DNA of 64,000 bases, taken from Ectobacillus sp042610425. Lineage in GTDB: Bacteria; Bacillota; Bacilli; Bacillales; Bacillaceae_G. A program made the translations under genes and the position numbers. The number at the start of each line of letters is the position of its first letter. Position 1 is the first letter of the stretch. Positions 7,537-15,912 of the stretch are shown piece after piece. Under the pieces are notes generated by a model. That model did no database searches. It had not been told where the DNA came from and worked only from the letters and a program-made list of their open reading frames with translations. The stretch covers positions 372,001 to 436,000 of the forward strand of contig NZ_JBGJZM010000002.1 in assembly GCF_042610425.1 (NCBI RefSeq), read 5' to 3'.

Positions 7537-8574
7537 CTATTTTTCAACGATGATATGATGGCCGGCTGCTTTCGTTAACCGGTTCATGATTGCATTGCCC
7601 AATCCTTCTCTCGGAAAGGATTCACTGTAAATCACATCTACCCCAACCTCATCAAACTTTCGCAGCGTATCATATAAATGGGCGGCAACTGTCGCAAGAT
7701 CTGCCCGTTTGCCGCATACGAGTACTTGATCCGCTTGGTAGAAGTCCGCATTTTCCTCTGTTGTTAAAATGCCAACCTTTTTCCCTTCTTGCTTCGATGC
7801 AAGCTGCTGCACATATTCGCGCGAGCCTTCAACGATAGTGAGCGGAGATTTCGGTGCATAGTGCTTGTACTTCATGCCGGGTGCCTTTGGTTTTTGCGAT
7901 TGATCCTGAAGCCCTTTATCCAACAGCACCGGGCCAATTACTTCCTCTAGTTGCTCCCTTGTTATACCGCCTGGACGTAAAATGGTAGGAACATCACTTG
8001 TAATATCAAGTACTGTTGATTCCACTCCGACGCCGGTCGCACCGCCGTCAACAATACCGGCAATTTTTCCGTTTAAATCCGTACTGACATGAGAAGCAAG
8101 CGTTGGGCTCGGGCGTCCCGATACATTTGCACTTGGTGCTGCGATAGGAACATGGGCCATTTTCAGTAGCGCATGTGCGACAGGATGATCCGGCATACGA
8201 ATAGCAACCGTGTCTAGCCCCGCCGTTACCCTTGTTGCCACATGATTCGAACTTGGAAAAATAATCGTAAGCGGACCAGGCCAAAATTTTTCCATCAACA
8301 CTTGAGTAAGGGGGGGAATACTAGATACAAGCGGCGTCAGTTGCTCTTGGTCTGCAATATGAACGATGAGAGGGTTGTCACTCGGTCTTCCTTTTGCTTC
8401 AAAAATCTTTCGCACTGCCTCCTCATTTGTTGCATCTGCACCGAGGCCATAAACGGTTTCAGTTGGAAAGGCTACGACCTCTCCTTGCTGCAGAAGATTT
8501 GCAGCTTCCTGAAGTTGTGGATATGTGCTTTCTTTTTCAACATTTTTATCCACAGACCAAATCTTTGTTTTCAT
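7537..8574 (-). CDS. ywlC: L-threonylcarbamoyladenylate synthase (Sua5/YrdC/YwlC family)
   Basis: Makes threonylcarbamoyl-AMP from threonine, bicarbonate and ATP, the first step of t6A formation at tRNA position 37. With 345 aa it is the two-domain Sua5 form: an N-terminal YrdC domain (about 25-205; PTETVYGLGADA, KGRPSDNPLIVHI, SANVSGRPSPT) and a C-terminal Sua5 domain (about 240-345), joined by the linker containing PGMKYKHYAPKSP. The start MKTKIW at 8574 was preferred to a frame 12 codons longer because AAGGA lies 12 nt upstream of it. Confidence 0.93.
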   Translation of the reverse strand: MKTKIWSVDKNVEKESTYPQLQEAANLLQQGEVVAFPTETVYGLGADATNEEAVRKIFEAKGRPSDNPLIVHIADQEQLTPLVSSIPPLTQVLMEKFWPGPLTIIFPSSNHVATRVTAGLDTVAIRMPDHPVAHALLKMAHVPIAAPSANVSGRPSPTLASHVSTDLNGKIAGIVDGGATGVGVESTVLDITSDVPTILRPGGITREQLEEVIGPVLLDKGLQDQSQKPKAPGMKYKHYAPKSPLTIVEGSREYVQQLASKQEGKKVGILTTEENADFYQADQVLVCGKRADLATVAAHLYDTLRKFDEVGVDVIYSESFPREGLGNAIMNRLTKAAGHHIIVEK

Positions 8575-8680
8575 GATATAAACACGTCCTTTTTCTTGTA
8601 AGAAAATCATTATTTATCTAGTTTACTACGAAAAAAGCGGCAACTACAAATAGGGTTTATCCACAGATTGTGAATAACCC

Positions 8681-9127
8681 TTATAAAACGGTGGATAACA
8701 TTGTGAATAGCTGACAATTCAAAATAATAGAGTCCTTATCCACATTCTTTTTAAAGTGCTCCATCTCAGTTATATGCTCCGGTACTTTTTCCACATGTTG
8801 AAAGCCAAACATGTGGAAAAGTGGAAGATCGCTTTTCCGTTTTGCGATCATATAGACGCTCGTCATCCCTTTTTGCTGCAAACTTTGTAAAAGTGTCTGT
8901 AGTAATGCCAGTATATGCATAGGATTCACCGCCGGTCGTAGCACAAGGGACCGTAGTAAGGCGTCCGTTTGACTTCGTTCATACCCAATTGTCGCCTGGA
9001 TCTCACCTTGTTCATCTTCATAAATGAGAAACTGCCCCAAAACTGGCGCTATGTTTTCCGCACCCACACGAGCCTGTCCAAGAAAGGCTATAAGACGTGG
9101 AATATCTTGCTCTGTTGCAAAACGCAT
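8681..9127 (-). CDS. ywlB: GNAT-fold protein YwlB
   Basis: A 148-aa protein with the layout of a small GNAT acetyltransferase: RFATEQDIPRLIAFL at the N-terminus, a central beta region with TIGYERSQTDALLRSLVLRP (strand 4 / acetyl-CoA area) and FHMFGFQHVE near the C-terminus. The position between ywlC and spoIIR matches ywlB of Bacillus subtilis. The ATG at 9127 has AAGGAGG 8 nt upstream; an in-frame GTG three codons earlier overlaps that site and was rejected. Substrate unknown. Confidence 0.8.
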   Translation of the reverse strand: MRFATEQDIPRLIAFLGQARVGAENIAPVLGQFLIYEDEQGEIQATIGYERSQTDALLRSLVLRPAVNPMHILALLQTLLQSLQQKGMTSVYMIAKRKSDLPLFHMFGFQHVEKVPEHITEMEHFKKNVDKDSIILNCQLFTMLSTVL

Positions 9128-9176
9128 CGCATTCACCTCCTTCTATAACGTATGAAGGAGGTGCTGCAAACAGTCC

Positions 9177-9998
9177 TTATTTTGAAAAGAAAGAGGAAAT
9201 CACTTCAACAAGGAAAAACTTTACCTTTACTGGCTCCCCTGCATCGTCTACTTTTACAGTTGGCGGTTGCTTTTCCTTTACCTCTGCATTTGCTTCTTCA
9301 TCATGCAATAGTTGCTCTTCCTTCATTAGCCGCACCCGTTCATTTACCTTAGAAGTAATCTGCTTACTGTGCATAACTGCTGGCTTATCCACAGTCTTCG
9401 TTTTAACCGTATGCATAGGTTTTGGTTGCTCTGTCTCTTCTGTTTTTACCGTAGACGGTGTTTCATCCGGCTGCTGCTCTACCTTTGCTGGTTCTTTCTG
9501 AATAGCCGTACCTGTTCCAAAATCGAGAAAGCATAGGGGAGGAAATAGGACGCACCACCAGTTCGCCCCTTCACCCTTTCCTAAGGTGACCAAAACAGCC
9601 TCATATTCTCCTGCTGGATAAATGAAATTGCCATATACCTTGGTCGGAAAGGATATATGCGTGTTAAATTCAACCTTGTACGATTGATTGCTATGCTCTT
9701 CCTTCAACACTTGTGCGACAGTTTTTTCAAGCTGGGGAGTGCGGCTTTGAATGATTACACGTGCTTCCTCCACAGAACGAAGGTCTGCTACCCACGTATC
9801 AATTTGCTCCTTCACACGGTCGCGAACTTTCCGCTTTAACGCCTGGTCTTGTTCGCTATCACTATTTGCTAAAATGCGAAGTCTGATTGCATCATTTGGA
9901 ATCGTATTTGCCTGTGCCTTCGTATATCCAAAATGCGCCGTAATTTGCGCGCCCATTACGAGTAAAATCAGATAAGCAATTAGTTTTTTTCTCACCAT
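9177..9998 (-). CDS. spoIIR: Stage II sporulation protein R
   Basis: Signalling protein made in the forespore under sigma-F and secreted into the intermembrane space, where it triggers SpoIIGA to process pro-sigma-E in the mother cell. The protein has an N-terminal signal segment (about 7-28) and the conserved NTIPNDAIRLRILANSDS and FNTHISFPTKVYGN regions, then YPAGEYEAVLVTLGKGEGANWWCVLFPPLCFLDF. At 273 aa it is longer than the Bacillus subtilis protein (about 224 aa, recalled): residues about 168-255 are a Pro/Glu/Lys/Thr-rich low-complexity extension before the C-terminal hydrophobic tail. Confidence 0.93.
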   Translation of the reverse strand: MVRKKLIAYLILLVMGAQITAHFGYTKAQANTIPNDAIRLRILANSDSEQDQALKRKVRDRVKEQIDTWVADLRSVEEARVIIQSRTPQLEKTVAQVLKEEHSNQSYKVEFNTHISFPTKVYGNFIYPAGEYEAVLVTLGKGEGANWWCVLFPPLCFLDFGTGTAIQKEPAKVEQQPDETPSTVKTEETEQPKPMHTVKTKTVDKPAVMHSKQITSKVNERVRLMKEEQLLHDEEANAEVKEKQPPTVKVDDAGEPVKVKFFLVEVISSFFSK

Positions 9999-10071
9999 CT
10001 ACACCGTCCTTTCTAGTAGTAACAGTGTGGACAGATGAGAGAAATCTTAAACTATGAATCTAAAAAAATTG

Positions 10072-10923
10072 TTAGCCTATTTCTGCAATGACGATTCGGT
10101 CTTTTCCGTTTATATCATAGATAATATCTACAGTTGCCTCTGGAAATGTTTCGACTAGCATCTGCGAAATGGCCTCGCTTTGCCCCGCTCCGTATTCAAA
10201 GGCAACAATCGCACGGTCGTTTAGCACGAGTGGCAGTTCCTCCATAAAGCGGCGGTAGAAGTCAAGCCCATCTACTCCGCCAACTAAAGCTCGGGGCGGC
10301 TCATGCTCCTTCACAACAGGAGATAGCTCCTCCCATTCCTCATATGGAATGTACGGCGGATTAGAAACGACAACATCTAGCTTTTGGCCAGCCTGTATAA
10401 ATGGCTTAAGTAAATCGCCATGATAGAATGTTACATTGGCCCCGAGTTCACTTGCATTTTGCTTGGCAACCGTAAGCGACGTAAGAGCTATATCCACGGT
10501 TGATACGGATAGATGCAAATTTTCTAATGCTAATGTAATAGCAATCGCACCGCTTCCCGTACCAATGTCAGCAACTTTAAGCATTGAGGGGCCAAATACC
10601 CGCTGAATCCGCTTTAGAACATGAAGGACAAGCTCCTCTGTTTCTGGGCGAGGAATAAGTACTTCTTCGTTTACATGAAACAAGCGTCCGTAAAAGCTTT
10701 CATAACCCGTAATATACTGAAGAGGAATTCCTTCAGAATGACGCTGTACCATTTCTTCAAACAGTGCCTGCTCCTTCGTAGTAAGTTCGTCCTGCAATTT
10801 CATTAGCATACCTGTTCGATCGGTCCCAAGTGTGTGGAGAAGAAGTAGCTCTCCGCTATTGTCATCGCGTCCTCTTTCCCGCAAAAAAGAAGAAGCCCAT
10901 TTGAGGGCTTCATATACGCGCAT
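10072..10923 (-). CDS. prmC: Peptide chain release factor N5-glutamine methyltransferase
   Basis: Methylates the Gln of the GGQ motif of release factors using S-adenosylmethionine. The 283-aa protein has an N-terminal helical release-factor-binding domain, then the Rossmann methyltransferase domain with SAM motif VADIGTGSGAIAITLA (about 117-132) and the catalytic NPPY motif in VVSNPPYIP. It begins at the last base of prfA, so the two genes are translationally coupled and the enzyme is made with its substrate. Confidence 0.96.
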   Translation of the reverse strand: MRVYEALKWASSFLRERGRDDNSGELLLLHTLGTDRTGMLMKLQDELTTKEQALFEEMVQRHSEGIPLQYITGYESFYGRLFHVNEEVLIPRPETEELVLHVLKRIQRVFGPSMLKVADIGTGSGAIAITLALENLHLSVSTVDIALTSLTVAKQNASELGANVTFYHGDLLKPFIQAGQKLDVVVSNPPYIPYEEWEELSPVVKEHEPPRALVGGVDGLDFYRRFMEELPLVLNDRAIVAFEYGAGQSEAISQMLVETFPEATVDIIYDINGKDRIVIAEIG

Positions 10924-11990
10924 TATTCTGCGTCCTCCATCCTCTTGGCCTGATCTTCCATAATTAAAGCCTCGATTACTTCATCCAGTTTTCCTTGCAG
11001 AATTTGGTCAAGCTTTTGAATGGTCAAACCAATGCGGTGGTCCGTCACGCGGTTTTGCGGGAAGTTATACGTACGAATCCGTTCTGAGCGATCGCCGGTT
11101 CCAACTGCTTGCTTCCGGTTTTGATCATACTCAGCCTGTGCTTCTTGTTGAAATTTATCGTACACACGTGCACGAAGTACCTTCATTGCTTTATCTTTGT
11201 TTTTAATTTGTGATTTTTCATCCTGGCAGGATACAACTACTCCTGTCGGAATATGGGTTAAACGCACCGCTGACATCGTTGTATTAACACTTTGTCCTCC
11301 TGGACCACTGGAACAAAATGTATCTACGCGAATATCCTTGTCGTTAATATCAATTTCTACTTCCTCTGCTTCAGGCAGGACAGCTACCGTTGCCGTGGAA
11401 GTATGAATACGGCCGCCTGACTCTGTTTCTGGCACACGTTGTACGCGGTGTGCACCATTTTCAAACTTCATCTTACTGAACGCACCTTTGCCGTTAATCA
11501 TGAAAATGATTTCTTTAAAACCACCAAGCTCTGTATAACTTGCTTCAATAACGTCGCATTTCCAGCCTTGCATTTCCGCATAACGGCTATACATACGATA
11601 TAAAGTAGCTGCAAACAAGGCTGCTTCATCACCGCCTGCTGCACCGCGAATTTCAATAATAACGTTCTTATCGTCATTAGGATCTTTCGGAATAAGAAGA
11701 AGGCGTAACTTCTCTGCCAATTCTTTTTCCTGTGCTTCTAAATCAGAAATTTCTTCTTTAACCATCTCACGCATATCAGCGTCTAATTTATCCTCTAGCA
11801 TTGTTTTTGCATCTGCTATTTGCTCACGGATGCCCTTATACTCACGATAGACAGTCACTGTTTCTTGAATGTCAGACTGTTCCTTCGAATACTCACGAAG
11901 CCTTTTCGGATCATTTACGACAGAAGGATCGCTCAAAAGTTCGTTGAGCTTCTCGTAACGGTATTCTACTGCCTGTAGTCGATCTAACAC
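10923..11990 (-). CDS. prfA: Peptide chain release factor 1
   Basis: Recognises UAA and UAG and triggers peptide release. The 355-aa protein has the catalytic GGQ in SSGPGGQSVNTT and the domain-2 codon-recognition region; the N-terminal coiled-coil domain and C-terminal domain 4 are complete. I placed the start at a GTG (11990) giving MLDRLQAVEYRYEK, the family N-terminus; AGGTG precedes it with good spacing. A GTG three codons upstream overlaps that ribosome site. Confidence 0.97.
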   Translation of the reverse strand: MLDRLQAVEYRYEKLNELLSDPSVVNDPKRLREYSKEQSDIQETVTVYREYKGIREQIADAKTMLEDKLDADMREMVKEEISDLEAQEKELAEKLRLLLIPKDPNDDKNVIIEIRGAAGGDEAALFAATLYRMYSRYAEMQGWKCDVIEASYTELGGFKEIIFMINGKGAFSKMKFENGAHRVQRVPETESGGRIHTSTATVAVLPEAEEVEIDINDKDIRVDTFCSSGPGGQSVNTTMSAVRLTHIPTGVVVSCQDEKSQIKNKDKAMKVLRARVYDKFQQEAQAEYDQNRKQAVGTGDRSERIRTYNFPQNRVTDHRIGLTIQKLDQILQGKLDEVIEALIMEDQAKRMEDAE

Positions 11991-12096
11991 GTCACTCACC
12001 TCAACATCCTAAGTTTCTAATACATTAGTATAATCCGCAAGAAGAGTAAAAAGCAAGTTGCAAACCCTTTTCGGATCCAATCTACATCAACAACGT

Positions 12097-12678
12097 TTAT
12101 ACTTCTTCTGGTACTTTATGACAATGGCGACAACGTGGTTCATAGGACTCCGATGCTCCCACTAGAATAATGGGATCCTCAAAGGATGCCGGTTCTCCGT
12201 TAATTAGACGCTGCGTTCTGCTTGCAGGTGCCCCGCACTTAGAGCAAACCGCCTGCAGCTTTGTCACACCCTCCGCAATGGCCATTAACTGAGGAACTTG
12301 TCCAAATGGTAGACCTCGAAAATCCTGGTCTAAACCAGCAACAATGACACGAAAGCCTCGGTTTGCAAGTGTTTGCACCACTTCCACAATGCCCTCATCA
12401 AAAAACTGTACTTCATCAATAGCAATTACATCTAATTCTTCTGTTACATAATCATATATTTCAGTTGAAGAGGTAACCGGAACTGCTGTAATACTCGCTC
12501 CATTATGTGAGACTACATCTTCTTCACTATATCGTTTATCGATGCTCGGTTTCAATACAATGACATGCTGCTTCGCAAATTGTGTTCGTCTGACGCGTCG
12601 AATCAATTCCTCTGACTTACCAGAAAACATACTTCCACATATCACTTCAACCCAGCCATTTCGGTTCATTACATACAT
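12097..12678 (-). CDS. tdk: Thymidine kinase
   Basis: Phosphorylates thymidine to dTMP in nucleotide salvage. The 193-aa type II kinase shows the P-loop GSMFSGKSEEL (about 15-25), DEVQFFDE as the Walker B / catalytic region, the lasso loop and the zinc-binding cysteine pairs CSKC and CRHC(H). The start MYVMNRNGWVEVICG agrees with the family, with GGGAGG 7 nt upstream. It follows the L31 gene, separated by the L31 terminator. Confidence 0.97.
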   Translation of the reverse strand: MYVMNRNGWVEVICGSMFSGKSEELIRRVRRTQFAKQHVIVLKPSIDKRYSEEDVVSHNGASITAVPVTSSTEIYDYVTEELDVIAIDEVQFFDEGIVEVVQTLANRGFRVIVAGLDQDFRGLPFGQVPQLMAIAEGVTKLQAVCSKCGAPASRTQRLINGEPASFEDPIILVGASESYEPRCRHCHKVPEEV

Positions 12679-12727
12679 AAAAAAAGCCTCCCTTATTTCA
12701 TAAGAAGCAGTTGGATGCGACTCCGCA

Positions 12728-12759
12728 AAAAAGCAGGCAAGCTTAGCTTGCCTGCTTTA
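12728..12759 (-). terminator. Terminator downstream of the L31 gene
   Basis: AAAGCAGGCAAGCT / AGCTTGCCTGCTTT with a one-base centre, between rpmE2 and tdk. The near-perfect palindrome can act in both directions. Confidence 0.85.
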
Positions 12760-12816
12760 CTTACGCAATCACATTTTGTCTTTGCGGAGCGAACCCCGTA
12801 GTAGCAAAATGATACA

Positions 12817-13062
12817 TTACTTAAGACCGTATTTTTTGTTGAAGCGATCAACACGTCCATCTGCCGTAGCAAATTTTTGACGTCCTGTGTAGAATGGGTG
12901 AGAATCAGAACTGATTTCCACTTTGAATAACGGATATGTGTTGCCGTCTTCCCATTCAATCGTTTCGTTAGAGAACTTTGTAGATCCGCTTAGAAACTTA
13001 AAGCCAGTGTTAATGTCCATGTACACTACTTTATTGTATTTTGGATGAATTCCTTGTTTCAT
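12817..13062 (-). CDS. rpmE2: 50S ribosomal protein L31 type B
   Basis: An 81-aa large-subunit protein starting MKQGIHPKYNKVVYMD. The zinc-binding CxxC cysteines of the type A (C+) protein are absent and the GSTKFSNETIEWEDG insertion is present, which defines the type B (C-) form. In Bacillus the C- paralogue is usually induced under zinc limitation by Zur; I looked for a TCGTAAT-type Zur box upstream and saw none, so here it may be the main L31 at the conserved rho-tdk site. Confidence 0.95.
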   Translation of the reverse strand: MKQGIHPKYNKVVYMDINTGFKFLSGSTKFSNETIEWEDGNTYPLFKVEISSDSHPFYTGRQKFATADGRVDRFNKKYGLK

Positions 13063-13159
13063 TATCTTTCAACTCCTTCCGCCCTGAATCATGTTAGAAA
13101 CAGAGTTCATTATCAAATGCTAAAATAGCATAGTTTAACGATAAAACACACATGAGGAA

Positions 13160-13188
13160 ATTATAACAGTGCACTTTACTTTTTGCAA
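13160..13188 (-). promoter_or_regulatory. Sigma-A promoter of rpmE2
   Basis: TTGCAA (13188-13183), 17 bp, TATAAT (13165-13160) on the minus strand. The roughly 100-nt leader contains a small ATGCTA/TAGCAT inverted repeat near 13117-13131 that could be an autoregulatory hairpin. Confidence 0.75.
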
Positions 13189-13246
13189 CTATATGTTAGC
13201 TATAATTCACTGTTTATTTTTTTGGCATTCTATCCAGTACGAAGCT

Positions 13247-14518
13247 TTACTTAGTAGACACTGTTCCCTTATTCTCAGCCATAATCAATTGAAAAAACTC
13301 TTCATTTGTTTTTGTATTCCGTAGAAGACGTAAGAACCGCTCTAAGAAATCAGGAGTATCTGACATCGTTTTGCGAATCGTCCATAATTTATCCAATCGT
13401 TCTTTTGGAAGAAGAAGTTCTTCCTTACGCGTTCCAGAACGACGAATATCAATTGCCGGGAACACGCGACGTTCAGATAAATTACGATCCAAATGAAGCT
13501 CCATATTACCTGTTCCTTTAAATTCTTCATAAATGACATCGTCCATACGAGAACCTGTTTCAATAAGTGCTGTAGCCAAAATCGTTAAGCTACCGCCTTC
13601 TTCAATATTACGGGCTGCCCCGAAAAATCGTTTTGGACGGTGAAAAGCAGCTGGATCAATCCCACCAGACAATGTTCTACCGCTTGGAGGAATGACTAGA
13701 TTGTAGGCACGTGCAAGACGAGTAATACTATCCATTAAGATAATAACATCTTTTTTATGCTCAACGAGACGCATCGCACGCTCAAGTACTAGCTCAGCCA
13801 CTTTAATATGATTTTCCGGTACTTCATCGAATGTGGAACTCACTACATCACCTGCAACAGAACGTTCAATATCGGTTACCTCTTCTGGACGTTCATCAAT
13901 GAGGAGGACGATAAGCTCTGCATCTGGATGATTCGTTGTAATACTATGAGCGATTTCCTTTAATAGCATCGTTTTACCAGCCTTCGGAGGAGCAACAATG
14001 AGACCACGTTGTCCAAAGCCAACAGGTGCAAGAATATCCATAATACGAGTGGATAAATTCTTCGGCTCTGTTTCGAGTACCATTTGCCGATCCGGATAGA
14101 GCGGTGTTAGTGCTGGAAAATGCACACGTTCCTTTGCCGTTTCAGGGTCTTCACCGTTAACAGCTTCCACTTGTAGTAAACCAAAATATCGTTCATTTTC
14201 CTTTGGAGGGCGAACTTTCCCAGATACTTTATCTCCGTTACGTAAATCAAAACGACGGATTTGTGAAGCGGAAATGTAGATATCTTCAGAACTTGGGGAG
14301 TAATTGATTGGACGAAGAAAACCAAAACCCTCTGATTGAATAATTTCTAGTACGCCTTGCATAAAGAAGAAGCCTTCTTTTTCTGCCTGTGCTTTCAAGA
14401 TTGCAAACACGAGCTCTCTTTTCGTTAGCTTGCTGTAATAAGAAATTTTAAATTCCTTTGCTTGTTCATATAGTTCTTTTAACTTCATGCTTTCTAATGC
14501 TGAGATTGTTAAACTCAT
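13247..14518 (-). CDS. rho: Transcription termination factor Rho
   Basis: Hexameric RNA-dependent ATPase that terminates transcripts. The 423-aa protein has an N-terminal Rho-N domain (about 1-45), an OSB RNA-binding domain (about 50-125; EGFGFLRP, ISASQIRRFDLRNGD), then the RecA-like ATPase with Walker A APPKAGKTMLL, Walker B ELIVLLIDERPEEV, and the Q/R-loop region SGGIDPAAFHRPKRFFGAARN. Length and start (ATG at 14518) are typical. It lies upstream of the L31 gene, the conserved order. Confidence 0.98.
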   Translation of the reverse strand: MSLTISALESMKLKELYEQAKEFKISYYSKLTKRELVFAILKAQAEKEGFFFMQGVLEIIQSEGFGFLRPINYSPSSEDIYISASQIRRFDLRNGDKVSGKVRPPKENERYFGLLQVEAVNGEDPETAKERVHFPALTPLYPDRQMVLETEPKNLSTRIMDILAPVGFGQRGLIVAPPKAGKTMLLKEIAHSITTNHPDAELIVLLIDERPEEVTDIERSVAGDVVSSTFDEVPENHIKVAELVLERAMRLVEHKKDVIILMDSITRLARAYNLVIPPSGRTLSGGIDPAAFHRPKRFFGAARNIEEGGSLTILATALIETGSRMDDVIYEEFKGTGNMELHLDRNLSERRVFPAIDIRRSGTRKEELLLPKERLDKLWTIRKTMSDTPDFLERFLRLLRNTKTNEEFFQLIMAENKGTVSTK

Positions 14519-14621
14519 CGAGACACCACGCTTTAACTTTACTTTTATTTGAATTGAATGAATAGGAATTTGAACGGAAGGTATTTATGAAAGAGTACGT
14601 GCAAGTAGAATAATATTCACT

Positions 14622-14652
14622 ATTGTAACCTCTTTTTTCCGCATTTAATCAA
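14622..14652 (-). promoter_or_regulatory. Candidate promoter of rho
   Basis: TTGATT (14652-14647), 19-bp spacer, TACAAT (14627-14622) on the minus strand, about 100 bp upstream of the rho start. The spacer is longer than optimal. Confidence 0.45.
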
Positions 14653-14840
14653 TTGTTACTTGCATTCTATTTAGAATAAGGGAAAAAACTATAAAAAATG
14701 AAAATGGTATTTGGAGAATACGAACAAAATTAACTCTATCTTTGAATGTATACGGATTAGCATTATATTGTCAATGGAAATTTTTATCCTATTTTGGATA
14801 TTTACATAAAAGATGGACGGGGCATGTCCTTCTTGGCTTA

Positions 14841-14888
14841 GTAGAGTTCCTCCTGCCAAAGAGGAGCAAAGGCAGGAAGAATTTCTAC
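14841..14888. other. Long imperfect hairpin between glpX and rho
   Basis: GTAGAGTTCCTCCTGCC (14841-14857) pairs with GGCAGGAAGAATTTCTAC (14871-14888) with few mismatches, and flanking CTT/AAG extends the stem. No T-run follows in either direction, so it is not a standard intrinsic terminator. It could be a small RNA, a processing site or a Rho-related leader structure. The rest of the 401-bp gap (14519-14919) holds the rho promoter and A/T-rich sequence only. Confidence 0.5.
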
Positions 14889-14919
14889 AAGTCCGAGCCG
14901 ATATTCTATTTGTAATGAA

Positions 14920-15885
14920 TTACTTGATTACTAGATTTGGTTTTTTGTGAAGGCTATGACGACCATCAACAAAACGAACTGTTCCTGATTTCGCTCTCAT
15001 TACTAGTGATTGGGTTGTACCAAACGTTCCTTTAAATTGAACGCCTTTTAACAATTCACCATCTGTTACACCAGTTGCAGCGAAAATAGCGTCATCTCCG
15101 CGAACTAGATCTTCCATGTAAAGCACACGGTTAATGTCTTCGATGCCCATCTTACCACAGCGAATTAATTCTTCTTCATTTTGCGGAAGAAGCTTTCCTT
15201 GAAGTTCGCCGCCTAAGCATTTTAATGCCACGGCTGCAATAACCCCTTCAGGCGCTCCGCCAGAACCGAATAGAATATCAACACCTGTATGATCAAAAGC
15301 CGTATTAATAGCTCCTGCTACATCCCCGTTATCAATTAACTTGATACGAGCACCTGCATTGCGAATTTCTTCAATTAGCTTTGCATGACGTTCGCGATAT
15401 AACACAGTTGCTACTACGTCTTCAATATCTTTTCCTTTTGCCTTAGCAACCGCACGTAGATTATCAATAACCGGTGCATTAATATCAACTTTACCAATTG
15501 CTTCTGGGCCAACTGCAATTTTATCCATGTACATATCAGGTGCGTGTAATAGATTACCATGATCAGCCACTGCTAACACCGCTAATGCATTCCAACCGCC
15601 TGAGGATACAATGTTCGTACCTTCTAACGGATCTACTGCTACGTCAACGCGTGGTCCATAACCTGTACCTAGTTTTTCTCCAATGTACAGCATAGGCGCT
15701 TCGTCCATTTCGCCTTCCCCGATTACAACAGTTCCTTTCATCGGTATCGTATCGAAAACTGTACGCATGGCAGATGTTGCTGCACCATCCGCTTCATCCT
15801 TTACACCGCGTCCCATCCAACGAGCAGCGTTTAAAGCTGCTGCTTCTGTTACACGAACTAATTCCATGGATAAACTTCTTTCCAA
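14920..15885 (-). CDS. glpX: Fructose-1,6-bisphosphatase class II
   Basis: Hydrolyses fructose 1,6-bisphosphate in gluconeogenesis. The 321-aa protein has the GlpX motifs GEGEMDEAPMLYIGE, VDPLEGTN (metal and phosphate binding) and GSGGAPEGVIAA. Its start ATG at 15885 is preceded by AGGAGAGGG. It lies 27 bp downstream of murA2 in the same direction, as ywjI does in Bacillus subtilis. Confidence 0.95.
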   Translation of the reverse strand: MERSLSMELVRVTEAAALNAARWMGRGVKDEADGAATSAMRTVFDTIPMKGTVVIGEGEMDEAPMLYIGEKLGTGYGPRVDVAVDPLEGTNIVSSGGWNALAVLAVADHGNLLHAPDMYMDKIAVGPEAIGKVDINAPVIDNLRAVAKAKGKDIEDVVATVLYRERHAKLIEEIRNAGARIKLIDNGDVAGAINTAFDHTGVDILFGSGGAPEGVIAAVALKCLGGELQGKLLPQNEEELIRCGKMGIEDINRVLYMEDLVRGDDAIFAATGVTDGELLKGVQFKGTFGTTQSLVMRAKSGTVRFVDGRHSLHKKPNLVIK

Positions 15886-15912
15886 AATAATCCCTCTCCT
15901 TTTAGCCGTAAA

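Noticed and set aside
12817..13062. Zur-regulated zinc-reserve role for the L31 gene
   Set aside because: No Zur box was seen upstream and the locus is the normal housekeeping position, so zinc regulation is not claimed.
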